Assembly: GCF_040958095.1 (NCBI RefSeq)
Contig: NC_091217.1
Coordinates: forward strand, 8,370,235 to 8,434,234
DNA length: 64,000 nucleotides
Direction: 5' to 3'
Source of the DNA: Procambarus clarkii
Taxonomy: Eukaryota; Arthropoda; Malacostraca; Decapoda; Cambaridae
A program made the translations under genes and the position numbers. Positions 31,745-44,345 of the stretch are shown here, in pieces (positions within the stretch are counted from its first letter, which is position 1; each line of letters opens with the position of its first letter). Under the pieces are notes generated by a model. That model had not been told where the DNA came from, ran no database searches, and was given only the letters and a program-made list of their open reading frames with translations.

Positions 31745-31855
31745 AAAATTATGCTGCTTGAAATTGCAAACCATCTTATTAAGGATAAGGTACAATATCT
31801 GAAATCCTTGCACTGTTAGTTTTGCTACTAGTAGCTAAATGACAATAGAGATTAA
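31745..31855 (+). repeat. 110-bp dispersed duplication, copy 1
   Basis: Begins ATTATGCTGCTTGAAATTGC and continues with CAAACCATCTTATTAAGGAT and CTGAAATCCTTGCACTGTTA. A near-identical copy lies 484 bases downstream; it has small in-register insertions (ATT and AT). Confidence 0.9.
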
Positions 31856-32228
31856 GAAACAAACATGTAGTGTGAAGAGTAATGATAAACGGCAGCTTTC
31901 CTATGGCCCCTGTAATACCTCAATAGCTAGAACAGCTGAGTAGTAGCAAATAGACCTAACATTATACATTAATGTTTCATTGTAAATTGCATAGGTTATT
32001 GAAGTGAAACAAAACTTAACTAGCCGACATAATTATAAGGTGTGTGTTCAAATCTTTAAAATCGTGCTCTGTTTATCATGACCGCCAGTGAGAGGCGTTG
32101 AGGTGTGACCTCTGTGATGGCAGTGTGGCGGGAGTATTGAATATAATATGGTAATGGAGTGCAGACTGGCACAGTGCCAAAGGGGTGAACCATGAGTGTT
32201 AACAGACCTTGGCTTTCATAAAACGAAC

Positions 32229-32338
32229 AAATTATGCTGCTTGAAATTGCAAACCATCTTATTATTAAGGATAAGGTACAATATCTGAAATCCTTGCACT
32301 GTATTAGTTTTGCTACTAGTAGATAAAGACTAATAAGA
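32229..32338 (+). repeat. 110-bp dispersed duplication, copy 2
   Basis: Second copy of 31745-31855. No poly-A tail, inverted ends or short target duplication was seen, so a local segmental duplication is more likely than transposition. Confidence 0.9.
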
Positions 32339-32537
32339 CTCTTGGCTTTCATAGTTGTAATGTGTGTCTTCCTTCTGCATTCGTGCCTCAATACATAAGC
32401 AACTGGGAACAAAATTATGTATTTGGTTATGGTTATCTAATGAAACAGGGTTAGCTTAAAAGAAGTTAGTGGTAAGTCATGGCAATTGGAGTGCTCCAGG
32501 GCTTTGACCTGGTATCTCCCTTCTTGACCACATAAAA

Positions 32538-32694
32538 AAAGATTGTATAGCAACATTGGCAAAGAAGATTGTATAGCAACATTGGCAAAGAAGATTGTAT
32601 AGCAACATTGGCAAAGAAGATTGTATAGCAACATTGGCAAAGAAGATTGTATAGCAACATTGGCAAAGAAGATTGTATAGCAACATTGGCAAAT
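32538..32694. repeat. 26-bp minisatellite
   Basis: Six nearly identical copies of a 26-bp unit with the core GATTGTATAGCAACATTGGC. The near-identity suggests recent expansion. Confidence 0.95.
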
Positions 32695-34074
32695 TTGCAG
32701 AAGAATGAAAATTGGTAAATTATGATTTACATATGCTTTTAAAAAGGGTGAAAGATTGACAGATACTGTGTAATGCTTTCGAATTTAGTTACCAGATATT
32801 GTCTGGGCAGAGTTGTTGATTTAGGAACATAAATTGAAACTGTTCACAAAGAAATCACGGCACTTGTTGATTTATTCATTGAAACTGATTAATTTTGTTT
32901 TGAGGTACAGTATTCTAAAACTAACACTAATTTTTATATCTCAAGATAACCTGTCTGAATGAATCTTAATACCTGACATCGTTCGACCGATGTGCTTTGC
33001 TACGTATTGACGCTCTGAATAACTTTTTTTATTGAGGCACGGTGTTCTAAGGCTTGGCATCTTCTTTTGAGAATTGACGTTTTTGTTATTGCTGCCTTTT
33101 CAAATTAGTCGAATCAGTTTAGTAGTACTGTAGCTAGCCTATAATAGAACGTATGGAATAGAAGTGTAATGACTGTTTAGCAAAAGCTCTGTTGCACCAT
33201 GAAATTGCTGTTTATCAAAGCTAAATTAAGCTTTGTTGATTGAAATTATTACCGTTGAATAATTGTTATAAGCAATTGATAAATTTCTCTATGTACTTGG
33301 CAAGTTTAATAAACTATTATATCATAGCTAGCTTAAGTTAGTTTAATATGGATATAGCATTGTGTAGTCTTCCTTGAGCTAAGGATCGATTTGTAAGGTC
33401 CCCCTCCCCACTTTTCCCTACTGTGGTCGATCAATACGGCTTTTCCCTAATTAAACTACTCACCCTGGATAGGCATTTTTATATTATGTGTGCGACTTTC
33501 AGAAATGTGATGGTAAGGCTGGTAGGTAGGTAGGTTTTGGTGAAGTACCTACCAAGAGGTAAGCATTATAACACTAGCCTATGGATAGTGTCATGTCTTT
33601 GAAACTTTAAATAGGTGTTGTACACCCGTGGTTCATATTTTAAATGACCATATTTAATTTTAGGAAGTTTAACACTGTATTCAGGAACTCGTACGTGCAT
33701 TGTGCAGGTCTTTGACAGTGTACGAAGATGTGTGTGTCATATTGGACGTGACATTTGCAAATCAGCTGGGTGTTTACAAACCATTTGGGGCAATCGTGTA
33801 CACCAGGAGCATGCTGTACCGTTTGAGGAAATATCAGCTTGAAGGTTTTAGTTATATTAATGCGGTGCCTTGTTAGTAAATATTTAAGTGACGATGATGA
33901 GCCATATACAATTGTTAATCCGTTAGCAGTTGAAGTAGAACACATGTGGTTGAATAGGTATAGTGATACCGTGGGGGGAGGGGTATTTGTACTTTAAATG
34001 TTTGAGTTTGCATTGCTAAACATTGGATAGGAGATCTTCCGCAGTAGTTTTTACGTTATTATGTAGTTAAGTGT
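32695..34074. other. No gene seen
   Basis: AT-rich unique sequence. A minus-strand frame at 33640-33945 is open for 101 codons (it includes HAPGVHDCPKWFVNTQLIC). It is not recognised and has no start context or splice signal that stands out. Confidence 0.4.
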
Positions 34075-34317
34075 ATGCCAGTGGCTGAGCGGACAGAACA
34101 CTGGACGCTTGATCATGTGGTCCTGGGTTCAATCCCGGGCGCCGGCGAGAAACAATGGGCGAGTTTTTCACCCTGATGCCCCTGTTACCTAACAGTAAAT
34201 AGGTACCTGGGAGTTAGTCAGCTGTCGCGGGCTGCTTCCTGGGGGTAGAGGCTTGGTCGAGGACCGGGCCGCGGGGTCTCTGAAGCCTCGAAATCGTCTC
34301 AAGATCTCAAGAAGATG
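34075..34317 (+). mobile_element. tRNA-derived SINE, family 1, full length
   Basis: Head AGTGGCTGAGCGGACAGAAC with B-box CTGGGTTCAATCCCGGG, body GCGCCGGCGAGAAACAATGG and TAACAGTAAATAGGTACCTG, tail GGACCGGGCCGCGGGG and TCTCAAGATCTCAAGA. About 10% diverged from the copy at 24132. Confidence 0.88.
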
Positions 34318-34324
34318 CAGATTT

Positions 34325-34405
34325 ATGTACCTTGCCCTGAGGGGGTCCAGAAGATCAATGACCCGGTGGCCCGGTCCCTGACCCATGGTCCGTTGGACGG
34401 TCACA
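34325..34405. mobile_element. Second short-element tail fragment
   Basis: GGTGGCCCGGTCCCTGACCC followed by GTCCGTTGGACGG resembles the tail type seen at 13550-13640. It lies next to the preceding SINE. Confidence 0.4.
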
Positions 34406-34802
34406 GATGTTGTGGATAGAACTCTCACGCCTGAAAGTGAAAACTACTCGGGTTAGTTCTGGACAGAAAAGTAAGATTAGCCACAACTTAAAACTAGTAG
34501 AATAACAATGATCAGCTGTAGGAAGAGCTCGAAACCTTGCTAACAGGAGTCTGAAATTCTTGTTCCTGTACCATTCATTGTTTGACATAATTAATATCTA
34601 GCATTTTATTTTTAGCAGATATCAAATTATATTAAATTTCAGTTTAAAGCGCTACTGTTGTACATTATCCAGGTAAGACAATTGCTAGCTTTTATTATAA
34701 TTTTTCGTAGTCATTCTGCAAATTTAAATATTCCAGTCATGTAGGTAACACGCAGAGGCATTTAGCAAAACTTGGCATAACAAAAATCACTTCATTTTGC
34801 AT

Positions 34803-34862
34803 CGAGGGAGCTACAATGGGGGTGGTGTAGTGAGGGAGCTACAATGGGGGTGATGGTGAGGG
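34803..34862. repeat. Two tandem copies of a 31-bp unit
   Basis: GAGGGAGCTACAATGGGGGT occurs twice, 31 bases apart, followed by a G-rich stretch. Confidence 0.8.
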
Positions 34863-36114
34863 GGGGTTCGTGCAGGGAGCAGGAGAGGCCCTGAAGGGAC
34901 GCGTCGGGGGGACAGTGAACTGGGCCGGACGCTCCTGGTTAGCCCGAATGTTGAGCAGGCTTTATTTTGGCGTAATTTTATTTTGGCGTACCAGCAGCTC
35001 ATTTTTATTTCATTAGTACTGTGTAATTGATGATGGCACGTTGTAGGATGATGCGATATGCATGTAGAGGAATGGTAAGTAGAGCACTGACTGATGTAAG
35101 TGGCTTCACCCCAACCCCCTTGCACGTGAGCCTCGGGAGGTTGACAGTTAGGCTTTATCCAGGGATCGTATTTTGTTCAGTCTTGTTCTGTGGAATTTGA
35201 ATGCCTGACTGATGTTAGTCTTCGTAGTGGGGGGGGGGATGTCGTAGGTAGTAAATGTTTATACATCAGTCAAGGGAAAATTTCAAGTTGGCAACAAGTA
35301 TTAAAAAAAAGTCCTTGGGGGTGAAGGGTGGTGGTTAAGGGTCCCCGGGGGTGGGGGGTGGGAGGCGTTTTGGACCAACCCCGTTTTAAGAGCTTGGTGG
35401 ATGTTCGTCGTTTTCCATATAGTATAGTATCTTTCATATAGTTAAAAAGTGAAACGACTGAGTGAAGAGGTGTTACGGTGGCAGCAGTCAGCTAGGGTAG
35501 AGGTGATAGTGCTGGAAGTGGTGTTGGTTGCCGGTTAAACCACTCGGCGTCCACTTGCTGCCACGTATCTACGTAGTCTTCATCACGCAAAAAAAGGTTT
35601 CCCGTAGCCGAATATAGCGTTTGAACGTTTACGAACTCTGCTTATATACCAAGTTTAAGATGTGGCGTGAATGTTGACTCAAGTTTTGACGGGGGATTGG
35701 AACACGTGGCTACCGAGCGGACTGCTCCACGGTGGTGTTGGGGCTCTATACTCACAGCTTCACCAACGGCTTGTGTGCTGCCGTTCGTGGAGTTTAGTTC
35801 CAGGGTTGTCTCACACATCCGTAATTGCCTTTCCGAAATTAAATTTCCGAAAATTTTGGGCCTAGTTAACTACACTTGGACTGAATCGTCGACTGCGAAA
35901 GAATTAGGTATTTTTAAATTTATATTAATGTTACCAACTTTTTGTATATCATATATCTGGTTTGTAAACATCCCGTTTTTACCTACCGTTCATTTAATTC
36001 TAATTCTAATAAATATATTGAAGGTTGTAAATGGTAATAAAAGCAAGGAAACCAGAATCATATGTATATGTGTGTATGTAAATGTAATTATTACATGCAC
36101 CTACCTTTATCACT
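34863..36114. other. No gene accepted
   Basis: Contains G-rich runs (35228-35240, 35340-35360). A plus-strand frame at 35667-36116 is open for 149 codons, but its second half is AT-rich hydrophobic sequence of the kind that arises by chance, and nothing in it is recognised. Confidence 0.35.
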
Positions 36115-36215
36115 AGGATTCAGGAAATGTCAGCACTGTGGAGAAATGCCAGACAGACCACTGGTACATTATCTAACACAGCACAGTTACAAACCCATTA
36201 AGATTTCAACTTAGA
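36115..36215 (+). mobile_element. Possible LINE zinc-knuckle fragment
   Basis: The plus strand reads KCQHCGEMPDRPLVHYLTQ, a CxxC-H arrangement like the C-terminal knuckle of several non-LTR retrotransposon proteins (C..C....HYL..C). The fourth ligand is not clear and the match is short. A poly-T run follows at 36227. Confidence 0.35.
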
Positions 36216-36439
36216 TTCAACAGAGATTTTTTTTTTTTTTTTTAAACACGTGGGACAAAATCTTACTGAAGCGACCATACGAGTCATAAATACTCATACT
36301 CCGCCCAAGTAAAACAGAAACAAGCAACACTTAGTGAGCCAGCCAGCCAGAGGCTTAGGGCCCGCGTAGGAATATCCCTGAAAAAAACAAACTTGGATTC
36401 ACAATGAAGTGCAATGACGCTTGATCGACCTTGAAACCT

Positions 36440-36548
36440 TAAACAAGTGAAAGGAACTGGCCATTTGTTTTTGCCTTGGTCGGGAATCGAACCCGGGCCC
36501 TAGGATTACGACCACAGAGCTCTGTCCATTACGCTGCGAGAACCTGTG
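36440..36548 (-). mobile_element. SINE head fragment
   Basis: On the minus strand it has a tRNA-like head with B-box CCGGGTTCGATTCCCG, and TCCTTTCACTTGTTT body sequence. It does not fold as a full tRNA and ends early. Confidence 0.65.
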
Positions 36549-37497
36549 TGTAGTGAATGGCAAAGCTCCTCGTAACACTGTTTAACACTGTTTTATTTGA
36601 CTAAGGAGGAAAAGAAACTTAATGACAAGGCAATGGGACTAGTTTACTGCTTTATGTAGCAAATGCATTTTGCAGCTACTGTATAACGCATCTTAAGTCC
36701 TTGTTAAGTCCTCTGGCATTCAAATGTAGTTCATACCGTCGTTCAATGTAATGCGGTAATGGAAGAACGGCCTTGGACCATATGACCTACGTAAATGTTG
36801 CAGCCACTTGTCGCCACTTGCATCTTCAACCTTTTAGCACTTGTGTGCTACCCAACCCACTACTGCATATGTATACGAGTTTCCTTTTCTCGTCGAGTAC
36901 TTGTGAGGATCTGGAGTCAAGCCTATATTGCACTTAGGCATTTTGTGCCTTAATATCATTTATGTGTAGCTGAATATCTTGCCCATTCGTTTATGCAATT
37001 AATATTATTCGTATAATGTATAATCGCAATTTTGTTTATTGTAAATTTGCATATTTATAATGTGTAATATCATAGCCTCTCTTTAGTTATGTCGTTTCGA
37101 AGACTGCCAACTTCCCCATCTTGGGTGTTTTGGAATAACTATTTCGTGGAGGATTTAAGGAAACTTTACAGGCGAGTTTAGTATCTCTGAGAGGGAGGAT
37201 GGTTGGATGTTATCAGACAAAATGATCTGAGAACGTTATCGAGGCCACCAGCCGAGGACAAAGGGCGTATTGATGTGGGAGCGGGTAGACTGGCCTTGAC
37301 CTCTCGTATAGCTGTTTGACAACGACCACAAATCTCCATTCTGGGACACCATTCAACATGGCATCTGACACGCGGAAAGAAGTGATGCGCGTGGCGATGT
37401 AAATGCCACGGATAGAGCTATAATTACGGTGTTAATGTCTTGCTATGTTCACTTAATTCTGCTATCAGTGTTCTGTTTTTGTATTATCATCAGATGT

Positions 37498-37630
37498 TGT
37501 TGACCAGACCACACACCAGAAGGTGAAGGGACGACGACGTTTCGGTCCGTCCTAGACCATTCTCAAGTCGATTGAGATAATAATTAAATCAACATAATTT
37601 AGCCACGTTACTGTGACTCATCGCCATCAT
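37498..37630 (+). mobile_element. GACGACG-family interspersed element
   Basis: TTGACCAGACCACACACCAG, the GACGACGACGTTTCGGTCCG core and CCATTCTCAAGTCGATTGAG, then TTTAGCCACGTTACTGTGAC and TCATCGCC. This right edge is the inverse of the left edge of the copy at 16984. Confidence 0.8.
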
Positions 37631-38451
37631 CAGATGTTATCACCCTCTAACGCAGCGTGCGTTTAAACTACTGTGTGTCTATTATGCTTGTCAAAATTAG
37701 TCTTAATCCACCGTACCGTAAACCTCCTCCCCCCCCCCCATTATCATAATTTATATTAATTGTACCTTTGAACTTAATACTAATACTTATTACCTAATAA
37801 TGTACCTAATGTACCTAAAATGTACCTAATACTTGTACAACTGTGGTAGTAATATGTGACGCATATTACCACCATGAATAGACTTACAAAATTTGTATTT
37901 GAAAACAGTTATGTTCTTACCAGGCGATGTGAAAGGTTCTAATCTTGGGGGTTGTTCTATATCAAAGTTTACAGGAGTTACGCAGTTTCATTTCTGGGTA
38001 GGTTATGAAAATGTTGTATAGTTGGCCTCTGGCATGAAATATCCCACCACCACCCCTTCATCTCCACCTATCTAGCAATCACACGAGACAAATCAGGATT
38101 TCAGGCTGAACAGACTCCAGAAACAGGCTAAAAGGCTAACCAGACGGGTACGTCAACATCTTTTTAGATTCCCACTCGTGCGTATCATCTGCCATTGGAT
38201 AATTAGTATCAAGAGTCTTAATGGTTGCAAAAATCTCCACTTTTGGAGTGGAGATTCCACTATTTATTTTTATAAATTATTTCAAATATTGGGTAAGCCA
38301 TTTGCAGTGATACTATACCATTTCCGCCATACCTCCCGCATTCCAACACTAATTCCTTTCCTCTCCACGAAGAATGAAAATAGTCTTGTACTAATCGTAT
38401 ACAACTGTGGTAGTCAGAGGGCGTGCAGCTGGACTCCCCATTGTAACAACC
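37631..38451. other. No gene seen
   Basis: AT-rich. A short block TAATACTTATTACCTAATAA with GTACCTAATG repeats lies around 37770-37835, and a C run at 37727. Confidence 0.35.
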
Positions 38452-38796
38452 TGGTTGATGGGGTTCTGGGAGTTCTTATACTCCCCAAGCCCGGCCCGAG
38501 GCCAGGCTTGACTTGTGAGTTTGGTCCACCAGGCTGTTGCTTGGAGCGGCCCGCAGGCCCACATACCCACCACAGCCCGGTTGGTCCGGCACTCCTTGGA
38601 GGAATAAATCTAGTTTCCTCTTGAAAATGTCCACGGTTGTTCCGGCAATATTTCTTATGCTTGCTGGGAGGACGTTGAACAACCGAGGACCTCTGATGTT
38701 TATACAGTGCTCTCTGATTGTGCCTATGGCACCTCTGCTCTTCACTGGTTCTATTCTACAACGTTGTCCAGCTCTCAGTAACACCACTATACACAC
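38452..38796 (-). mobile_element. LINE family A, C-terminal coding remnant and 3' end
   Basis: An open minus-strand frame (38796-38476) encodes IREHCINIRGPRLFNVLPAS, NIAGTTVDIFKRKLDLFLQ and GVPDQPGCGGYVGLRAAPS. The pattern G-P-R-L-F-N-x-LP ... F-K-x-LD-x-F-L is the conserved end of CR1/Jockey-like LINE proteins, downstream of the reverse transcriptase. After the stop come about 25 bases ending near a CCCATCAAC segment, the element's 3' end. It is the best-preserved LINE copy here, with more than 100 codons open. The reverse transcriptase and endonuclease are missing through 5' truncation. Confidence 0.8.
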
Positions 38797-39911
38797 AGCC
38801 TCACCACTCGACGCCCGTTCCCGGCACCCTTAATGTTATTTAAGGCTAGAATATTTATAAAAACTAAGTATTCCAATTATAATATTGGAAAACCAAAGCC
38901 AATAAATTGCACTCTGGAAATTGCTGGTTTTCATCGTTGACTGAACGGTTCACTTGGATATTGTGCCTCTCTAGGAATACTGATACTTCCTGTATACTAA
39001 TATTCCCAGTGGCCATTCATTTATATATTACAATTCATTTTTTCGTGTCCAGACATGTGACTGCCAAGGTATATTTACATGATGATTAGCCACGGTGAAA
39101 ATTGTTTAATTTGCGTAATGTATTGCCATGTTTGAGTAACTTGATTGTATTATTCTTGACGCGTGCATGGACCTTGGGTGAATAGCGTCAGAGAACTCCC
39201 ATGTTTCATGCTACATTTATTCTCATTACAGTTGTCAAATAAAAGTGTATTGGCAAAACAGGCTGTTCTAATTTATTGGACTGATTGCTGTTGCTGACCT
39301 TTGTGTAAAATATAAACTGATGAAATTCTCTCGCCGAAGAACGCGAGGCTAATGTGGCGTTTGATAGATTTTCTCGAGGTTAGTTGTAGCACTTGCCCTC
39401 GGGATGTATTGGGTTGGAAGCTGCACCAATCAGCGTTGTGGAACGTGCCATGCTAATTCCAGAGGGTAAAACAAAGGAAGATGGTGGTTTGTTAAATGGT
39501 TTGAAATGTATTTGCTGTGCATCATTTTTAGAAGTGTTAAATCAGTCATGATCAGTGATTGTCCTTTTTTCTTTGTTACGCCGGGCCACCCCACCTGGTG
39601 CGGCGGAGGGTTGGGTGGGTGGGTGGGGGTGGATTAGCAGGTAACCTTGAGAGAGCAGTCACCCCAAACCTACCTACCCACCTGGATGTTGACCCCTCGT
39701 CATTAATCCCGTTCTATACCCACCTTCCGCAAATAGTTCATGGCGATAGGCATGTAGCTCACTCTGCTCCTCACATTTCGGCTGTGCACTTCATTCCTCG
39801 TCATATATTCGTACACATGCTGGGAGGTTTCGTGTTTCGTTGGTTACGCTTTGCTGGCGATAGACTGACCTGGCGGGCCTTTGCGGAGACTAGTTACAGG
39901 CGTGTTATGTG

Positions 39912-39946
<35 letters not shown>

Positions 39947-41371
39947 CACTTTGTTTTGGGAATACTGTACGTACATTATACGGATTCGCCAACTGCTCTT
40001 AATGCGGGTTTCTAGTAGTGATATTAAAATGGCTTTAGCTTGCTGAATGTGACTGAACCAAAGGTACTGGTGTGGCTTAGTGTAGAAAACTAAAATATGT
40101 TCATCAGCTAAAGAATTTATACGATACTCACGACATTATAAAACCACCGTTATGAATGTGATTGTTAAAGTGAAGGCTTATTTATTAAAGTGAAATGGGG
40201 AAGGGGGGCATATCACATTCCGGGGAGAGGTACACAAAGGACCTGGGCAGAAAGCTAGGTATTTAATAAACACATTAACTACAGGCTTGTGTATATATCT
40301 TCTTATTTGTTCTGCTGAATTTGATGGTGGAAAAAGTCTGCGAGTAAAGTAGGCTCATTAGTTTTGTTTAACCGGGTAAATGTTGCATGTAAATTAGTTT
40401 CATTTGCGTCCTTTCCTGGTGACTTTATATTTCATCTGTCTTGCCCTTTTCCCCAGAGCGGTTTTGGTGCTGCTGCTGCGTGAGAACACGGTGGGGGGGG
40501 GGGGGGTTGCTATTTTATCTAAGGCCTCTGTTGAAAGTCTGGTTAAGGTCTGTCACAACTTGTGCAGGGAAATAATACAAACTCTTGGAATTTCAGTTAG
40601 GGAGTACCAGCAGGGTGGATAGGTGGATTTCTTAACATTTTCTTTAGATTCACTGAACGCCGATAAGATTAGCTGTCCGTGGTATACCTAGAGCCGGTGG
40701 CAGTACTTTCGTTCCTTCGAGCAGACGTTAATGGCATACAAGAGTTCTTACAGTTAACACTAAAGAACCAAAATAGTGTTTGTATGTACATCTCGTGTGT
40801 GCATGTATACATCAGCATGTACATGTAGCGGCCATCATGTTCTCTTGCTGTCATCATTCAACGTTGCCGCGCGCCTGGTCTTTTGTCCATCACGGTTCTT
40901 AAACATGGGTACCTGTGTTACTTTTGTCATCTTAGAAAGCTCCAGTTTTCCTTGTAGCAAGGTGGTAATGTTTGTCATTAATTTCCACAATTTCTTCGTG
41001 CTATTGAGAATACATGGTAACTTACCATCTGGTTCTATTTAATTCTGAAGCTATGGTAACTCGTGGTTCCTTGCTTCTCGGTTAGTTGCGTATAACAGTA
41101 CGTATCTTGTACTCTCACACATATAACATAACAGTTGAACTTGACGGCTTGTTTGTGTAGAGGGGAAGGGGAAGCAGAGACGTGGGCGTGGTTTATAGGT
41201 TGGGCTTTGACTGTTAATGGGCGTAGAGGAGTGAGTATGGGAAAAGTAAGGTGTGGGGAGGGTCAGTTGTGGCTACGCTGACTAATAAAGAAGGGATCCT
41301 TAGTTTCATGGCCATGCGTAGACGTTAAATGGCAGTCAGGTACCGTGCTTGCGAGAGAGGGGGAGGTCCCC
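38797..41371. other. No gene seen
   Basis: Mostly unique sequence with a (GT)n run at 39912-39942 and a 15-base G run at 40492-40506. A frame at 39559-39912 on the plus strand is open for 117 codons but has no recognised content. Confidence 0.4.
39912..39942. repeat. (GT)n microsatellite
   Basis: About 15 GT dinucleotides. Confidence 0.93.
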
Positions 41372-41418
41372 TAACCCACCTACACTCCCGTTTATAAAAA
41401 CGGGTGTTTGGTGGGTTA
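41372..41418. other. Imperfect hairpin
   Basis: The left arm begins TAACCCACC and ends CCCGTTT, and the right arm begins AAACGGG and ends GGTGGGTTA; both are about 21 bases around the loop ATAA, with mismatches in the middle. Confidence 0.7.
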
Positions 41419-41967
41419 GAGAGCCTACATTGGTAACCCCTACCAGGGTTAACAAATCATTCTGTTTTTAAATTTAGGTCGTAGAAATTATAAATATTTC
41501 TTAGGAGTTTGAAGACAAACATTTTGTTTGATGATATTTCCTTTGTATCTGGTCATATAAGTATATACATACACAGTACAGTGAAATGTTATGGTCCCAA
41601 GTAAGTTGCATTGTGCTAACCATTTAGTGAAGTTGGATGTGTTGGCTTTTACAGTAGACGACGTAAGGCAGAACCCACCCAAGCCGCACCGGACGTCGTG
41701 TACACGGCCCGTGTCATTGACCTGAACCAAGGCTGTTGATTGCTAGCACACCAACCCACCGCACCGCCTCAAAGTGTGACTTGAAGTAGCAACAGACCAG
41801 TGGGAGGGAATGGACGTGAGTGATGTTAGGCTTAGGCAGGGGGTCATTCAATTCTAGGTTATAATTTATTATTTGTGGACGTTTTTATACAGTACTTTGC
41901 ACTAGTATGCTTCGGGTATTTGGTTTTTGCATGCACTAATTGTCATTGTATAAAAAATAAAAATGAT

Positions 41968-42040
41968 ACCTTGAGGTGCTTCCGGGGCTTAGCGGCCCGG
42001 TCGTCGACCAGGCCTCCTGGTTGCTGGACTGTTAGGTCCA
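41968..42040 (+). mobile_element. Short-element tail fragment
   Basis: GAGGTGCTTCCGGGGCTTAG, GGCCCGGTCGTCGACCAGGC and TCCTGGTTGCTGGACTGTTA. The last two parts match 27838-27892. Confidence 0.6.
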
Positions 42041-42424
42041 GAGGTGATACTGATAATTGAGGTCTAAAAATGTCAAATCCTTTGATGCGGGGAAGGAACG
42101 GAGAGGGATAATGTACAAACACGGCAAACGCTTGTGATGGAGGGGAGTTATCAGAGGGAGGTCGGGGAAGTGTGGGCTTCAATGTCGTTATAAGGAGACG
42201 GGGTGAGAAGTGAAGTTTAAAAAACACTGGTAAGGATGTAGTGTTAAGCCCCATCGTGTCTTTGCAACACATCTTGCGAGGAGGGAGATGTAGGAAGTTG
42301 TATGGTGTTACAGGAAGACGAGGGGAGTGAGTTAGGTTAATCCCCCCCCCCCTCTTCCCCGGCTTTAAACCTGTCCCTGAAAAGCCATTATCCCCCCCTC
42401 CCCCTCCCTGGGCTCTCACCCCCA

Positions 42425-42540
42425 GTTACCAACCCTGCTTCTGTGCCAGGTAAGTCCACTACGGGTTCAAAGTAGTGGACGTAAAGTAAGTCCCGTGCTA
42501 CTTGGAACTTTTTGTTCAGAGTAGTTGAATTGAAAAAAAA
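42425..42540 (+). mobile_element. AAC-tailed family copy with local inversion and poly-A end
   Basis: GCTTCTGTGCCAGGTAAGTC and CACTACGGGTTC, followed by an inverted piece AAGTAGTGGACGTAAAGTAA, then CCGTGCTACTTGG and AGAGTAGTTGAATTG, ending in A10. The inverted piece replaces the normal CACCATAGC segment. Confidence 0.65.
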
Positions 42541-44219
42541 AATCCCGGGCTCCGTGTAGCTTGTTCGCGAGGAGCCGGGGTGAAGAGAGCGGATAATTGG
42601 TCGGTATTACAATCATTGATAAACATATGTAAAGAGGAAATCACTGTTCATTATATGGCGCTCTAGTTCGTAACGGTCAGTTGAGAATGTAGTATTTGGT
42701 AACGAGCCTGGCCCCAGGCGAGCCCTGGGAGTAGCTCCCGAAACCCTCTCCAGGCAACTACATTAGTGCTAGTTTGGTGCCCGTAATAAGCTCAATTTAT
42801 CATTGCCACATTTTGCATCCTAAAACTTTGAGATAATTGCTTCTTCCTCGTTTGTCGTTAGTTAGCGAGGCAGGGCATCTTCCACCATCTTAACACTGGT
42901 GGGTAAAAGTCTGTTTTGATAGCAATCATTGTTTTCGCTGACCACTGCCAAGCTTTCTCCCGGCTTAGTGGTCCTCGCTGCTGCTACTGTTCTACGTGGC
43001 TCGAAATAGTCGGCAGGAATCTTGTCGATGGCGATGGATGTCTGATAACTCCTCCAGTTATCACTGCTGCTCCAACGTAAGGTGCTTTTGGTGTTAAGAA
43101 ACCCTTTCGTTATAATTTTACGTCTAGCATTTTTCTGGTCCCATTAGTGCTTTGGTCGTAATTAGGAAATTGGATTGGGTACTTTTCTCGGTGACGGGGA
43201 GGGGTGTGGTGGCAGCGGCGGCCTGGCAGGTGTGGCCAAGCGTAGCACTTGGGACAGCCACGGCCGGAATTTGTTTAGCCTTTCCTCTTCCTTCAGTTTG
43301 CTCTAATAATTCACTGTCCCATTTACAACTGTCGCCTTGTTTACGATCATCCCCTCTTTGGATCTTTGTTCTTCTAACATTTGTCGGTTTACTCTTCTGA
43401 TCGCTTTTACGCTTACAATAATTGTTTTTGTCTGCTTTAATGCACGTGTCACACCGTGTTCCTTTGTTTATTGGTTTCAGTGAAGGCTTATTTGCTTACC
43501 TAAGCCTTGCAGCGCTGAAGGCCAGCAGATCCTCAACTCTCCAGTTAGGGTTTAGATGGACACATTTAGTCTAATGACCATGACTCTTGAACACAGAAAG
43601 GTAAATCTTGCTCTCGAGGTGTAATTAACACAGAAAATATTGAAACCCTTTTTCAGTGTTAAGCTATTTTTGGTAAATTTAAATTGTATTAATCCTAAAA
43701 TTGCCATATGGTGTTTGGAAAATAAAGTTTTGAGAATTTGTAATGTTTAAAAAGAAATCGTACACTGGCTAGTCCATAGACCCATTATTGTGTAGGTTTA
43801 ACCTTGCTGCTTCGTGTCGTCTTTACTCTTCTTTAATGCGGCTTTTGGGTTTCTTTTTATCGTGTACTTGTATTCTCAAGCCTCCCCTCTCGCGTCCCTT
43901 AGTTTTTTTTCTTTTTAAAAAATTTCTGCGGTTAGGGTCCGCACCCTGCGTGTTGTTCCGGCCCCCACAATGTCCACTCATGCGTCACGCAAGTTTTGGA
44001 GCAGGGAGGCTTGTTTTATGCGCGCTGCGCCACAATATGTTGTGGCTGGGACATCTTAACTCTTGTAACCTTTTTGGAATGGAAAGATTTTCTTACACCT
44101 GCAGCTGTGTTTTACTTGTTACCTATAGACGGTTTTGACACTTATGTCACTGCTTGGCTTCGGGCCAGCCAGTCTCAGACATTTACGAAACACATACCTC
44201 TTTCATTAATCATATCACA
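42541..44219. other. No gene seen
   Basis: Unique sequence. 42713-42770 (GCCCCAGGCGAGCCCTGGGA) looks like a short-element fragment. Open frames at 43152-43400 and 43788-44138 on the plus strand are cysteine/leucine-rich and not recognised. Confidence 0.35.
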
Positions 44220-44345
44220 TTTGTTTATATTTACCACTTTGAGCTTTGAAACGTCACAGCCGAAGGGGAGTGTTGTAAATAAGCTCGTAGGGCTTCGGAG
44301 CTCATAAACAGTGTAATAAATTTATTTTTCAAAGTAATAAATGTA
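44220..44345. mobile_element. Decayed MITE relative
   Basis: Contains GAGCTCATAAACAGTGTAAT and AAATGTAAACAAAGCTGCC, resembling the interior of the MITE at 56547-56808 (AAACTGTTTAATAAATGTAA, CCAAAGCCG). The terminal repeats are not recognisable. Confidence 0.4.

Noticed and set aside
33640-33945. 101-codon minus-strand frame that looks partly protein-like
   Set aside because: I could not link it to any family, and it has no supporting signals; left as unproven.
35667-36116. 149-codon plus-strand frame
   Set aside because: Half is AT-driven Ile/Phe/Tyr sequence, with no family match and no promoter; a frame this long is expected by chance in 64 kb.
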